Assembly (NCBI RefSeq): GCF_004959855.1
Contig: NZ_SPNT01000002.1
Span: 558,001 to 622,000, forward strand
Reading direction: 5' to 3'
DNA: 64,000 nt
Source of the DNA: Nitratireductor sp. XY-223
Lineage (GTDB): Bacteria; Pseudomonadota; Alphaproteobacteria; Rhizobiales; Rhizobiaceae
Positions 38,259 through 47,739 of this stretch are shown here, in pieces. A program made the translations under genes and the position numbers. Under the pieces are notes generated by a model that made no database searches, was not told the DNA's origin, and saw only the letters and a list, made by a program, of their open reading frames with translations. Within the stretch, counting starts at the first letter, position 1. Each line of letters starts with the position of its first letter.

Positions 38259-39101
38259 ATGCAGGGCACCGATGTGCGGCAGAGGATGGAGGCATTGCAG
38301 GACGCCGTCGCCAAGGTCGACCGGCGTCACGCCTCCTTCGCGCGCCATGCCCGCCTGCGCGAAAAGAACGGTTTTGTCCGCTTCGGCATCGATGCGGTCG
38401 ACGCGGTCTTCGAGGACGGGTTCCCGGTCTTTGCGCTGCACGAGGTACGCTGCGGCCTCAGCCGCGACATTGGCGCCGCCATCGGCTTTCTCGCCGGGCT
38501 GATCGCCGGCTGCATGAAAAACCGGACGGGGCGGATCGTCTGGGTTTGCGATCCGGCCTGCCGGCTCGACGGCGGTCAGCTGTTCCCGGCAGGGCTTGCC
38601 ATGTTCGGGCTCGACCCGGCGCGGCTTCTCATGGTGCGCCCGGCGGACCTGAAATCGGCGCTGTGGGCGAGCGACGAGGCGGCGAAGTGCACGGAACTGG
38701 CGGGCGTCGTCTTCCAGGTGAAAGGCAATCCGCCGCGCTTCGACATGACGGCGAGCCGGCGGCTGATGCTGAAGGCGCAGCAGAACGGGCTCTTCGTCTC
38801 CATCCTGCGGCAGGGCGGCGAGGAGGAGGCCAACGCGGCGGCAACCAGGTGGTGCGTCAGCGCACGCGCTTCGGCGGCCGACCCGCATCTTGAAAAGGGC
38901 ATCGGGCTTTTGCGGCTGGGCCTTGTCCTTGAACGCAACCGCAACGGTCAGACGGGGCAGTGGACCGTTGCATGGAACCAGCACGAACACGGTTTTGAAC
39001 ATGTCCCAGCGGATTATGTCGATTGCCCTGCCGCGACTCCCCACCGACCGGACAGCGCGCCGCAAATGGGGCAGGTCATGGCGTTTGAACGGGCGTCCTG
39101 A
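38259..39101 (+). CDS. imuA: ImuA, RecA-like mutasome protein
   Basis: A 280-residue ImuA. It has a RecA/SulA-like fold without recombinase function and works with ImuB and DnaE2 in damage-induced mutagenesis. Visible features are FGIDAVDAVFEDGFPVFALHEV, RIVWVCDPACRLDGGQLFPAGL, and LEKGIGLLRLGLVLERNRNGQTGQW, the usual family end. ATG 38259 follows AAAGGAC. Its 3' end overlaps the imuB start by 101 bases in another frame, so the two are coupled. Control is by the LexA box upstream. Confidence 0.94.
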   Translation: MQGTDVRQRMEALQDAVAKVDRRHASFARHARLREKNGFVRFGIDAVDAVFEDGFPVFALHEVRCGLSRDIGAAIGFLAGLIAGCMKNRTGRIVWVCDPACRLDGGQLFPAGLAMFGLDPARLLMVRPADLKSALWASDEAAKCTELAGVVFQVKGNPPRFDMTASRRLMLKAQQNGLFVSILRQGGEEEANAAATRWCVSARASAADPHLEKGIGLLRLGLVLERNRNGQTGQWTVAWNQHEHGFEHVPADYVDCPAATPHRPDSAPQMGQVMAFERAS

Positions 39102-40602
39102 CGCCCCGCCCCTTGCCGCGACCGCCAAGGTCAAGAACGCCATGCGCCTCGTCGCCGTGGACGGCCACGGCTATCGCGCCGGGCTGCGCGTCGGGCAGAC
39201 GCTGAGCGATGCGCGGGCGCTGTTTCCCGATCTGGATGTCTTCGATGACGACCCGGACGCCGATGCGGCGCTGCTTGAGGCGATTGCCGCCTGGTGCGAC
39301 CGCTACACGCCGCTGGTGGCGGTGGAGACGCTTGCGGCAACCGTTTCGGGGAGCGCGCCCGGCCTGTTCTTGGACATTTCCGGCTGTGCCCATCTCTTCG
39401 GCGGCGAGGAGGCGATGCGCGGCGATCTTGTCGCCCGGCTGCGCGCCGCGGGCATCCGCGCGCATGCCGCCATCGCCGACACGCCCGGCGCCGCCTGGGC
39501 CTTTGCCCGCTACAGCGACCGCGCGGCCGTCGCGCCGGGCCGGCACAGCAAGGAACTGCTCGACCTGCCGCTCGCGGGCCTGCGTCTCGAAACGGAAATG
39601 CTCGACATGCTGCGCAAGCTGGGCCTTCGCACCGTCGGCTGCATTGCCGCCCTGCCGCGGGCGCCGCTCGCCGCCCGCTTCGGCAACAGCCTGCTTTTGC
39701 GGCTCGACCAGGCGCTGGGGCGCGAGGAGGAGGCGATCTCGCCGCGCCTGCCGGTGCCGGAGCTGTCGGCGGAACGCATCTTTGCCGAGCCGATCGCCCT
39801 GGTGGAGGACATCGAGCGCACCGCCCTGCAGCTCGCCGGCAACCTTAAATCCCGGCTCGATGCGCGTCAGCTGGGTGCGCGCACGCTGGAGCTGAAGCTT
39901 TTCCGTGTCGACGGACACGTCACGCCGATCGCCGTGCGCGCGGCCAGCCCCGTCTACCAGCCGGAGCGCATCATGATGCTGTTCCGCGAGCGCATTGCCG
40001 GTTTCCACGAGGATATGGATGCCGGCTTCGGCTTCGACCTCATCCGCCTCAATGTCACCGAGAGCGAGGAACGGCCCGTGGCGCAGGCCGATCTCGGCGG
40101 CGGGCAGTCGCGGGGCGAGGCGTTCATCGGCCTCGTCGACAAGCTCGGCGCGCGCCTCGGCACGGACCGGGTGCAGCGCTTCGTCGCCGCCGACACACAT
40201 ATTCCCGAACGCAGCTTCGGCCTTGTGGCGCAGGCCGCCGGCAGCGCCGGCACGTATTCTTGGAACGCGGACGGGCCGGTCGCGGGCGGACAGGGCGGCG
40301 CCGCCGTGCTGACCCGGCCGGTGCTCCTGTTCGACCGGCCCGAGCCGGTCGAAGCCGTCGCGGAGGTGCCCGACGGCCCGCCGATCCGCTTCCGGTGGCG
40401 CAGGACACTCTACAGCGTCGTGCGCTCGGAAGGCCCCGAACGCATTGCCTGCGAATGGTGGCGCGACGGGCGCGGCGGGCAGAGCCGCGACTATTTCCGC
40501 GTCGAGGACGATGCGGGGCTCCGGTTCTGGATCTTCCGGCAGGGGTTGTTCGAGCGCGAGACGCGCGAGCCCGCCTGGTTCATGCACGGGCTGTTCGCAT
40601 GA
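39001..40602 (+). CDS. imuB: ImuB, catalytically inactive Y-family polymerase homolog
   Basis: A 533-residue Y-family polymerase-like protein. It is thought to act as the hub that binds the sliding clamp and DnaE2, not as a polymerase, and the usual N-terminal acidic triad of active Y-family enzymes is not evident here. ATG 39001 (MSQRIMSIALPRLPTDR) gives the normal family start; ATG 39016 is an alternative. The palm and little-finger parts are seen in LFLDISGCAHLFGGEEA and in LRTVGCIAALPRAPLAARFG. Its stop overlaps the dnaE2 start as ATGA. Confidence 0.94.
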   Translation: MSQRIMSIALPRLPTDRTARRKWGRSWRLNGRPDAPPLAATAKVKNAMRLVAVDGHGYRAGLRVGQTLSDARALFPDLDVFDDDPDADAALLEAIAAWCDRYTPLVAVETLAATVSGSAPGLFLDISGCAHLFGGEEAMRGDLVARLRAAGIRAHAAIADTPGAAWAFARYSDRAAVAPGRHSKELLDLPLAGLRLETEMLDMLRKLGLRTVGCIAALPRAPLAARFGNSLLLRLDQALGREEEAISPRLPVPELSAERIFAEPIALVEDIERTALQLAGNLKSRLDARQLGARTLELKLFRVDGHVTPIAVRAASPVYQPERIMMLFRERIAGFHEDMDAGFGFDLIRLNVTESEERPVAQADLGGGQSRGEAFIGLVDKLGARLGTDRVQRFVAADTHIPERSFGLVAQAAGSAGTYSWNADGPVAGGQGGAAVLTRPVLLFDRPEPVEAVAEVPDGPPIRFRWRRTLYSVVRSEGPERIACEWWRDGRGGQSRDYFRVEDDAGLRFWIFRQGLFERETREPAWFMHGLFA

Positions 40603-43600
40603 CGGTACCTTCCCCCGGCTATGTGGAGCTTGCCGCCACCAGCAATTTTTCTTTCCTGCGCGGGGCGTCGCATCCCGAGGAACTGGTTGTTGAGGCCGCC
40701 CGCCTCGGCCTTGCGGGGCTGAGCGTTGCCGACCGCAATTCGCTGGCCGGCGTGGTGCGGGCGCATATGGCCGCCAAGGAGGCCAGGCTCGCCTTCGCGC
40801 CGGGCTGCCGGCTGGTGTTTTGCGACGGCACGCCCGATATCCTGGTCTGGCCGCAGGACCGGGCCGCCTATGGGCGGCTGTGCGAACTGCTGACGCTCGG
40901 CAAGCGCCGGGCGCCGAAGGGCGAGTGCCATCTCGGCCTTGCCGACCTCGTTGAACACGGCGACGGGCTGATCATGGCTGTGGTGCCGGCAGCGACCCTG
41001 CCGCTTGCCATGCCCGCCTGTCTTAAGACGCTCGGGCAGCGCTTTTCCGGCGCCGTCTATCTCGCCGCCGCCTGGCGCTACGGCGCCGCCGACCAGCGCC
41101 TGCTCGCCGCGGTCGCCGGCCTTGCCCGGCAGGCTGGCCTGCCGTTGCTGGCGGTGGGGGATGTGCTCTACCACGCGCCCGAGCGGCGTTTCCTGCAGGA
41201 TGTGGTGACCTGCATCCGCGAGCACCTGAGCCTGCGCGAGGCGGGAAGGCAGCTCGAGCCCAATGCCGAGCGGCACCTGCGCGGCGCGGCGGAGATGCTG
41301 CGCCTCTTCAAGGGCTACGAACAGGCCGTCGCCGAAACGGAAAGGCTTTTTAGCCGGCTTTCTTTCTCGCTCGACGAACTCCGGTACCTCTATCCGGAGG
41401 AGCCGACCGGAAGCGCGACGCCGCCGCAGGAAACCCTGGAGCGACTGACCGCCGAAGGGCTGCAGGAGCGCTATCCGGACGGCGCCCCGCAAAAGGTGCT
41501 GGCGGCGCTCGAGCATGAGCTGGCGCTGATCAGAAAGCTCGACTACGCGCCCTATTTCCTGACCGTCTACGATATCGTACGCTTTGCCCGCAGCGAGAAG
41601 ATCCTGTGCCAGGGGCGCGGGTCGGCGGCCAACTCCGCCGTCTGCTACTGCCTGGGCATAACGGAAGTGGATCCGGAAAAGGTCGACCTGCTTTTCGAAC
41701 GCTTCATTTCCGAGGAGCGCAACGAGCCGCCCGATATCGATGTCGATTTCGAGCACGAGCGGCGCGAGGAAGTGATTCAGTATATCTACGGGAAATACGG
41801 CCGCGACCGCGCCGGGCTCGCCGCCACGGTGATCACCTATCGCGGCCGTTCGGCGCTGCGCGAGGTCGGCAAGGTATTCGAGCTTTCCGACGACGTCATC
41901 ACCGCCGTATCGGGCACGCGCTGGGGCTCGTCTTCCTCGAAGCTCGACGCGGAGGACGCCCGCCGCGCCGGGCTCGACCCGGACGACAAGCACCTCATGC
42001 AGATCCTCGACATGGCGAGCCAGATCATCGGCTTTCCGCGCCATCTCTCGCAGCATGTCGGCGGCTTCGTGATCACGCGCGACCGGCTGAGCTCGGTGAT
42101 CCCGATCGAGAACGCGGCGATGGAGGACCGCACCGTCGTCGAATGGGACAAGGACGACCTGGAAAGTCTCGGCATGCTGAAGATCGACGTGCTCGGCCTT
42201 GGCATGCTGAGTTGCATCCGCAAGGCGTTCGAATTCCTGCAGACCCATTACGGCCGCAGCGAAACCCTGTCGTCGCTGCCCGACGGCGACGGCAATGTCT
42301 ATGACATGATCTGCCGGGCCGACACGATCGGTGTCTTCCAGATCGAGAGCAGGGCACAGATGTCGATGCTGCCGCGGCTGAAGCCGCGCTGCTATTATGA
42401 CCTCGTCATCGAGGTGGCGATCGTGCGGCCGGGGCCGATCCAGGGCGACATGGTGCATCCCTATCTCAGGCGCCGGCAGGGAAAGGAGCCGGTCTCCTAT
42501 CCCAAGCAGGAGCTGAAGGACGTGCTCGCCAAGACACTCGGCGTGCCGCTGTTCCAGGAGCAGGCGATGAACATCGCCATCGTGGCGGCGAATTTCGAAC
42601 CCGGCGAGGCCGACAAGCTGCGCCGGGCAATGGCCACCTTCCGGCGGGTGGGCACGATCCACAATTTCCGCATCAAGATGGTCGAGGGCATGGTCGCCAA
42701 CGGCTACGAGCGGGACTTCGCCGAGCACTGCTTCAGCCAGATCGAGGGGTTCGGCGATTACGGCTTCCCCGAGAGCCACGCGGCCAGCTTCGCGCTGCTC
42801 GTCTACGTGTCCTGCTGGCTCAAATGCTATTATCCGGACGTCTTCTGCGCGGCGATCCTCAATTCGCAGCCGATGGGTTTTTATGCGCCGGCGCAGCTGG
42901 TGCGCGACGCGCGCGAGCACGGCGTCGAGGTGCGGCCGGTCGACATCAACCATTCCGAATGGCTGTCGACGCTGGAGGCAACCGATGCCGGCAAGCAGGC
43001 AATCGCGGCGCGCCATGCCGAGATGGCGCCGGTGATGCGGAACGCCCATGCGGTGCGGCTCGGCTTCCACCGCATCAAGGGTATCGGCGAGGAGGATGCG
43101 GAACTGATCCTTGCGCATCGCGGCGAAGGCTATGACAGCGTGCGCGACCTGTGGATGCGTTCGGGCCTGTCGCGCCGGGCGATGGAAAAGCTCGCCGAGG
43201 CGGACGCCTTTTCCTCCATCGGGCTTTCACGCCGCGACGCGATCTGGGCGGTGCGGGCGCTCGACCCGCTGGGCGCCGCCGAACGCCTGCCGCTTTTCGC
43301 GGCGGCCGGCAGCCGCGACCTGCAGCGCGAGCCGGATGTCGTGCTGCCGCCCATGCCGCTCGGCGAACAGGTGATCAACGACTATCGCAGCCTGACCTTC
43401 TCGCTGAAGGCGCATCCGGTCTCCTTCGTGCGCCACAAGCTTGCCCGCGACGGCTATGTGCCGGCGGCGCGGCTGCCGGACCTGCGAGCCGGCCGCTTCG
43501 TGTCGGTCGCCGGGCTTGTGCTGGTGCGCCAGCGGCCGGGCTCGGCCAAGGGCGTGGTGTTCGAGACGCTGGAGGACGAGACCGGGGTCGCCAATGCGAT

Positions 43601-43952
43601 CGTCTGGCCAAAGGTGTTCGAGCGCTACCGCACCATCGTGATCGGCAGCCGCTTCATCGGCGTGCGCGGGCCGCTGCAGTCCGAGGACGGGGTGATCCAT
43701 GTGGTTGCCCGCGAGCTCTACGACCTGACTCCGCTGCTGGCCGGGCTTTGCGACGCGGAGGGGCCGATCGACGGCCTGGCGCGCGCCGACGAGGTGAAGC
43801 GCGAGCCGACCGACCCGCGCGAGCGCGACCGCAGCAGGCCGGCGATGCGGCTTCGGAACCTCTTCGAGCAGGTGCCGCAGATGCGCACCGGCGGGCACCA
43901 GCATTATTCCTCCACCCGCAAGGTGCTGCCGGGCGGGCGGAATTTTCACTGA
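40599..43952 (+). CDS. dnaE2: Error-prone DNA polymerase III alpha subunit DnaE2
   Basis: A 1117-residue C-family polymerase of the DnaE2 (ImuC) type, the translesion polymerase of the SOS mutasome. ATG 40599 is fixed by the four-base overlap with imuB. The N-terminal PHP domain starts YVELAATSNFSFLRGASHPEEL. The polymerase core has NEPPDIDVDFEHERREEVI with catalytic aspartates and PHLSQHVGGF-like surroundings (GFPRHLSQHVGGFVITR). The C-terminal OB fold includes VSVAGLVLVRQRPGSAKGVVF. The family end RNFH is intact. Nothing suggests inactivation. Confidence 0.96.
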   Translation: MTVPSPGYVELAATSNFSFLRGASHPEELVVEAARLGLAGLSVADRNSLAGVVRAHMAAKEARLAFAPGCRLVFCDGTPDILVWPQDRAAYGRLCELLTLGKRRAPKGECHLGLADLVEHGDGLIMAVVPAATLPLAMPACLKTLGQRFSGAVYLAAAWRYGAADQRLLAAVAGLARQAGLPLLAVGDVLYHAPERRFLQDVVTCIREHLSLREAGRQLEPNAERHLRGAAEMLRLFKGYEQAVAETERLFSRLSFSLDELRYLYPEEPTGSATPPQETLERLTAEGLQERYPDGAPQKVLAALEHELALIRKLDYAPYFLTVYDIVRFARSEKILCQGRGSAANSAVCYCLGITEVDPEKVDLLFERFISEERNEPPDIDVDFEHERREEVIQYIYGKYGRDRAGLAATVITYRGRSALREVGKVFELSDDVITAVSGTRWGSSSSKLDAEDARRAGLDPDDKHLMQILDMASQIIGFPRHLSQHVGGFVITRDRLSSVIPIENAAMEDRTVVEWDKDDLESLGMLKIDVLGLGMLSCIRKAFEFLQTHYGRSETLSSLPDGDGNVYDMICRADTIGVFQIESRAQMSMLPRLKPRCYYDLVIEVAIVRPGPIQGDMVHPYLRRRQGKEPVSYPKQELKDVLAKTLGVPLFQEQAMNIAIVAANFEPGEADKLRRAMATFRRVGTIHNFRIKMVEGMVANGYERDFAEHCFSQIEGFGDYGFPESHAASFALLVYVSCWLKCYYPDVFCAAILNSQPMGFYAPAQLVRDAREHGVEVRPVDINHSEWLSTLEATDAGKQAIAARHAEMAPVMRNAHAVRLGFHRIKGIGEEDAELILAHRGEGYDSVRDLWMRSGLSRRAMEKLAEADAFSSIGLSRRDAIWAVRALDPLGAAERLPLFAAAGSRDLQREPDVVLPPMPLGEQVINDYRSLTFSLKAHPVSFVRHKLARDGYVPAARLPDLRAGRFVSVAGLVLVRQRPGSAKGVVFETLEDETGVANAIVWPKVFERYRTIVIGSRFIGVRGPLQSEDGVIHVVARELYDLTPLLAGLCDAEGPIDGLARADEVKREPTDPRERDRSRPAMRLRNLFEQVPQMRTGGHQHYSSTRKVLPGGRNFH

Positions 43953-44211
43953 TTATGTCCTCACGGTTGAGCGCGGCTTCGCCGCTAACCTCCGGACGGG
44001 GCGCCGAACGGTCGGCGGCACGCGGTCGCGTGCGTTTGGTGCCACCTGTCATGGACACATCAACTCGAAGCACGTAGTGCTTCGCAAGGCCGACCGGCCG
44101 TCGCCGCTTATGCGGCGCGCCCTCGCAGGCCAGCCGCGCAGCGGCGGTGCGGCCGTGAGCGAAAACAAACCGCCAGCGCCGAAGGCGCGTACGGCGTGAG
44201 GACAGAATTAT
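43953..44211. repeat. Non-coding hairpin array bounded by short inverted repeats
   Basis: The gap between dnaE2 and the YbaN gene starts with TGTCCTCACG (43956-43965) and ends with its exact inverse CGTGAGGACA (44195-44204). Inside are several perfect hairpins in series: GCGGC/GCCGC at 43973-43985, GCACGCG/CGCGTGC at 44018-44033, CGAAGCAC/GTGCTTCG at 44066-44084, CGCCGC/GCGGCG at 44102-44117, and GCGCC/GGCGC at 44176-44188. No gene is seen. The layout resembles a MITE or REP-type intergenic element; it may also end transcription from both convergent genes. Confidence 0.6.
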
Positions 44212-44597
44212 GGCTTCTCATGCGGCGGGCGCGGGCGTGTCAGGATGAAGACGCTGACGGCGGACAGAACGACGACCTGGATGATGATCACGCGCATCGG
44301 CGCGTTGAAAAGGATGCTGGCGGCGAACACCGCGGCGATGGCGATCATTGCCATGGTCTTGCCGCGCCGCGAGATGGCGCGATGGGTCTCCCAGTCACGG
44401 ATCGGGGGGCCGAGGCGCGGGTGGTTGACCAGCCAGGAATGCAGCCTTTCCGAGCCGCGGGCAAAGCAGAACGCCGCCAGGAGCAGGAAGGGCGTTGTCG
44501 GCAGAAGCGGAAGCGGGATGCCGATGATGCCGAGTGCCAGGCTGACGCAACCGGCGGCGAGCCACAAATAGCGATGCAGCCGGTTGCGTTTGAGCAT
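44208..44597 (-). CDS. YbaN / DUF454 family inner-membrane protein
   Basis: A 129-residue protein of the DUF454 family. The signature LALGIIGIPLPLLPTTPFLLLAAFCFARGSERLHSWL is complete, followed by GPPIRDWETHRAISRRGK and two further membrane segments. ATG 44597 lies one base past the upstream decarboxylase stop; ATG 44618 in the same frame would overlap that gene by 20 bases and is less likely. Function of the family is unknown. It shares a transcript with the decarboxylase. Confidence 0.88.
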   Translation of the reverse strand: MLKRNRLHRYLWLAAGCVSLALGIIGIPLPLLPTTPFLLLAAFCFARGSERLHSWLVNHPRLGPPIRDWETHRAISRRGKTMAMIAIAAVFAASILFNAPMRVIIIQVVVLSAVSVFILTRPRPPHEKP

Positions 44598-44598
44598 C

Positions 44599-46023
44599 TC
44601 AGCTGGCCCTGGCGTCAAGGCCGCGGGCGATGTCGCATATGGTCTCGAAGGCGATTTGCGCGTCCTGCTCCTCCATCTCGAACGGCCCGGCGGTGAAGCG
44701 GATCACCTGCCTTGCGCCATGCAGCGTCTGGGTGAGGTAAATGCGGCCGTCATCGTTGATGGCATTGACCAGGCGGCGGTTGAGGTCGTCGAGATCGCCG
44801 CGGTGGCCTTCAGGCACGTAGCGGAAGGAAAACAGCGACAGGACCGGCTCCGTGGTGATCTCGAAATCCGGCTCGCCGCCGAGCCGCTCGGCGAGCGACT
44901 GCGACCAGGCGACATGGTTGCGGATCATGGTGCGCAGGCCGCCGAGGCCGTAGGCGCGCAGCAGGAACCAGATCTTCAGCGCCCGGAAGCGGCGGCCGAG
45001 CTGCACCGACCATTCGCTGAAATTGACCAGCCCTTCCTTGCCGTAGGTCTTGAGATATTCGGGCTGGATGGCGAGCGTTTTGACGAGCGTTTCGGGATCG
45101 CGCACGAAATGGGCCGAGCACTCCATCGGCGCGCCGAGCCATTTGTGCGGGTTGAAGACGATGCTGTCGGCCTGTTCGACCCCTTCCCAAAGATGGCGGA
45201 ATTCCGGGCAGATCATCGCAGATCCCGCCCAGGCCGCGTCGACGTGGATGTAAAGTCCTTCCTCGCGCCCGACGGCGCAGGCGGCGGCGACGTCGTCCGT
45301 CGCCCCGGTCGAGGTCCCGCCGACGCACACCACGAGGCCCGCCGGCTGGAAGCCGGCCTCACGGTCGGACTTGATGGCGGCCTTCAGGAGGCCGATATCC
45401 ATGGCGCCGTTTTTATCGACGGGAATGTGGACCAGGTTGTCCTGACCCATGCCGGACACCCACATCGCCTTGTCCACCGAGCTGTGGGTTCCCTTGGATG
45501 CATAGACGCGCAACGGTTTCTGGCCGAACAGGCCGGCCCTGTTGCCGGTCCAGTCGAGCGCCCGTTCGCGCATCGTCAAGACGGCGCATAGCGTTGCCGA
45601 GGAGGCGGTGTCCTGGAACGTGCCCTTGAAGTCCTCGGGCAGGCCGAGCGCCTGGCGCAGCCAGTCGACCATCCGGACCTCGAGCTCCGTCGCCGCCGGC
45701 GATGTCTGCCACAGCATGCACTGGGCGCCGATGGCTGTTGCGAGCTGTTCGGCAATCACCGCCGCGGGCGCGGCATTGCTCGGAAAATAGGCGAAGAACC
45801 GCGGGTGCTGCCAATGGGTCATGCCGTGCGGAATGATGCGCTCGAAATCGGCAAAGATCGCCTCCATCGAATCAGCTGTGTCTGGCGGGCTGTCTTCGAT
45901 CATCCTGCCTATGTCGCCGGGCCGCACCTGCGCGCGCACCGGTCTTTGCGACAGCGTTTCGAGATAATCGGCCGACCAGTCGCTGGCTTTGTGCGACCAT
46001 TTGCGAAATTCGGATTTGTCCAT
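44599..46023 (-). CDS. PLP-dependent group II decarboxylase (aromatic-L-amino-acid decarboxylase-like)
   Basis: A 474-residue enzyme of the group II amino-acid decarboxylase family. Landmarks are THWQHPRFFAYFPSN near residue 69, GTFQDTASSATLCAVLTMRE, the PLP-ring aspartate in YIHVDAAWAGSA, and the Schiff-base lysine in IVFNPHKWLGAPMECS. The length and the HWQHPRFFAYFP segment match aromatic-L-amino-acid or tyrosine decarboxylases. Substrate could be DOPA, tyrosine, tryptophan or phenylalanine. The internal TGATD variation and bacterial context leave it open. It is the first gene of a pair with YbaN. Confidence 0.9.
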   Translation of the reverse strand: MDKSEFRKWSHKASDWSADYLETLSQRPVRAQVRPGDIGRMIEDSPPDTADSMEAIFADFERIIPHGMTHWQHPRFFAYFPSNAAPAAVIAEQLATAIGAQCMLWQTSPAATELEVRMVDWLRQALGLPEDFKGTFQDTASSATLCAVLTMRERALDWTGNRAGLFGQKPLRVYASKGTHSSVDKAMWVSGMGQDNLVHIPVDKNGAMDIGLLKAAIKSDREAGFQPAGLVVCVGGTSTGATDDVAAACAVGREEGLYIHVDAAWAGSAMICPEFRHLWEGVEQADSIVFNPHKWLGAPMECSAHFVRDPETLVKTLAIQPEYLKTYGKEGLVNFSEWSVQLGRRFRALKIWFLLRAYGLGGLRTMIRNHVAWSQSLAERLGGEPDFEITTEPVLSLFSFRYVPEGHRGDLDDLNRRLVNAINDDGRIYLTQTLHGARQVIRFTAGPFEMEEQDAQIAFETICDIARGLDARAS

Positions 46024-46234
46024 CGATCTGTTCCTGTTGAGGACCGGGCGAGCCTATAGGCAAAAGGGGATTCAAATCCATAGGCTTGCATGGCCTGCGG
46101 CAATTCTCCCCACAGGCGACACAAATATAGATAACATGTTAATTATATTCAACAGCAATCCGGCGCGCCCCGGCAAGTACCGCAGAGACGTTCGGGCCTG
46201 TGTCGCCCGGGGCGGAGAGCCTGGCGCGGTGGCG

Positions 46235-46555
46235 CTATTGCATTTCGGGAAGAGTTACGGTCATGCCGTCCAGCGCATCGGTGACCTTGACCTGGCAGCT
46301 CAGCCGGCTTCCGGACCTGCGCTCGCAGGCGGCGAAATCGAGCATGTCGTTCTCATGCTCGGCCATCGCATCGAGGCCGCCGAGACGGTCCTCCTGGAAA
46401 TAGGCGTGGCAGGTGGCGCAGGCGGCCGACCCGTTGCATTCCGCGGTGATGCCCTCGACATTGTGGGCGAGCGCCGCCTGCATCACCGAATCGCCCGGCT
46501 CAGCCTCGATCTCCCGACGGCTGCCGTCGGGCTGAATGAACGTGATCCTGACCAA
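46235..46555 (-). CDS. 2Fe-2S ferredoxin (adrenodoxin / putidaredoxin type)
   Basis: A 106-residue ferredoxin with the cluster cysteines C40-x5-C46-x2-C49-x37-C87 (AECNGSAACATCHAYF and LSCQVKV), the vertebrate-adrenodoxin/putidaredoxin spacing that serves bacterial P450s. It starts two bases after the P450 stop, so the two genes are an operon and it very likely delivers electrons to that P450. No ferredoxin reductase gene is adjacent. Confidence 0.93.
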   Translation of the reverse strand: MVRITFIQPDGSRREIEAEPGDSVMQAALAHNVEGITAECNGSAACATCHAYFQEDRLGGLDAMAEHENDMLDFAACERRSGSRLSCQVKVTDALDGMTVTLPEMQ

Positions 46556-46557
46556 TT

Positions 46558-47739
46558 TCAGACCTCCCAGCGCACCGGCAGGGAGACGGGGCCGCGAAAC
46601 ACCCAGCCGCTCAATCGAGCCGGCTTGTCGTCATCCAGTTGCATGTTCGGCAGGCGGTCGAACAGTTTGGGAACCGCGATCTCGCCAACCATCTGGCGCG
46701 CGACCCAGGTGCCGGCGCAGAAATGCGGCCCGGCCCCGAAACCGAGATGCTGGCCGCGGTCGCGGAAGACATCGTAGGCATCGGGATCGGAAAACCGGCT
46801 TTGGTCGCGATTGGCCGCACCGACGCAGATTCCGAGCTGGTCGCCTTCCTTCAGCGCGGTGTCGCCGAGCACCGTGTCGCGTGTGACGCGCCGCGGATAC
46901 ATGCCGATCGGCGAGACCCAGCGCACCGCTTCCTCGAAGGCGGGCCGGTAGAGTTTGGGATCGGCCTCGACGCGGGCCCGCTGGTCGGGATTGAGCAGCA
47001 GCCCGTAGACCGTGGTGAGGATCGAATCGCGCGGCTCGTTGAGGCCGCCGCCGATGATCACCTTGATGTTGGCGCGGATCTGCTCGATGGAATGGGCGTG
47101 TTCGGCATGCAGCATCGACGACAGGATCGTGGCATCGGGCCTGTCCCGGTACCGGTCGAGCACGGCATCGATGGCGGCGTCGATCGCGTCCGAGGCCGCG
47201 GCGGCCCTCGTCGCGGTCTCCGGAACGGTGCCGTAATTGCTGACACCGTCCATCAGCGCCTGCGACCAGGCGGCAAGATCCTGCCAGGCGACATTCCTGA
47301 AACCGATCATTTCATTCAGGCACAGCGAGGCCATGGGGGCGGCGAAGCTGCCGAACAGGTCTGTCTCGCCGCTTTCGACAAAGGCATCGATGAGCCGGTC
47401 CGCGATGGCATCGAAAACCGGCGTCCAGTGGTTCTTCACCACGCCCGGGCGGAACGACGGCTCGATGGCCTTGCGCTCGACCTGGTGCGCCTCGTCGTCC
47501 TTGCGCATCAGCGAATGGCCCATGACCTTGTTCATCAGGGAGCCGGGATTGGTCGAGGCAAACCGGCCGTGATCGCGCTCGACCGTCATGATGTCGTCGA
47601 AACGGGTGACGAGGTTGATGCGCGCATCGCTCACCCAGACCGCGGAGGCCGCCTCGCGCATGCGGCGGAAGCTCGGATAGGGGTCGGCCGTCAGCGCGGC
47701 GATCGAGATGTCGTCCATGACTGGGACGGGCGTGGCCAT
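46558..47739 (-). CDS. Cytochrome P450
   Basis: A 393-residue soluble P450. ATG 47739 follows GCAGGAGGC on the minus strand, so the longer frame to 47769 is rejected. Motifs in order are the I-helix region VIIGGGLNEPRDSI (an unusual N-E-P-R-D-S in place of the common A/G-G-x-D/E-T), the K-helix EEAVRW with ExxR, and the haem loop FGAGPHFCAGTWVAR with the axial cysteine. It is in an operon with a 2Fe-2S ferredoxin and divergent from a LysR regulator whose probable box lies between them. Substrate is unknown; bacterial P450s of this kind hydroxylate terpenoids, steroids or alkyl chains. Confidence 0.95.
   Translation of the reverse strand: MATPVPVMDDISIAALTADPYPSFRRMREAASAVWVSDARINLVTRFDDIMTVERDHGRFASTNPGSLMNKVMGHSLMRKDDEAHQVERKAIEPSFRPGVVKNHWTPVFDAIADRLIDAFVESGETDLFGSFAAPMASLCLNEMIGFRNVAWQDLAAWSQALMDGVSNYGTVPETATRAAAASDAIDAAIDAVLDRYRDRPDATILSSMLHAEHAHSIEQIRANIKVIIGGGLNEPRDSILTTVYGLLLNPDQRARVEADPKLYRPAFEEAVRWVSPIGMYPRRVTRDTVLGDTALKEGDQLGICVGAANRDQSRFSDPDAYDVFRDRGQHLGFGAGPHFCAGTWVARQMVGEIAVPKLFDRLPNMQLDDDKPARLSGWVFRGPVSLPVRWEV

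Noticed and set aside
40491-43118. 875-residue minus-strand ORF
   Set aside because: It is antisense to dnaE2, which shows full family motifs. No ribosome binding site or recognisable domain.
43953-44211. tRNA or other structured RNA gene from the hairpins after dnaE2
   Set aside because: The hairpins do not form a cloverleaf and no CCA end or conserved tRNA T-loop sequence is seen; a repeat element is simpler.
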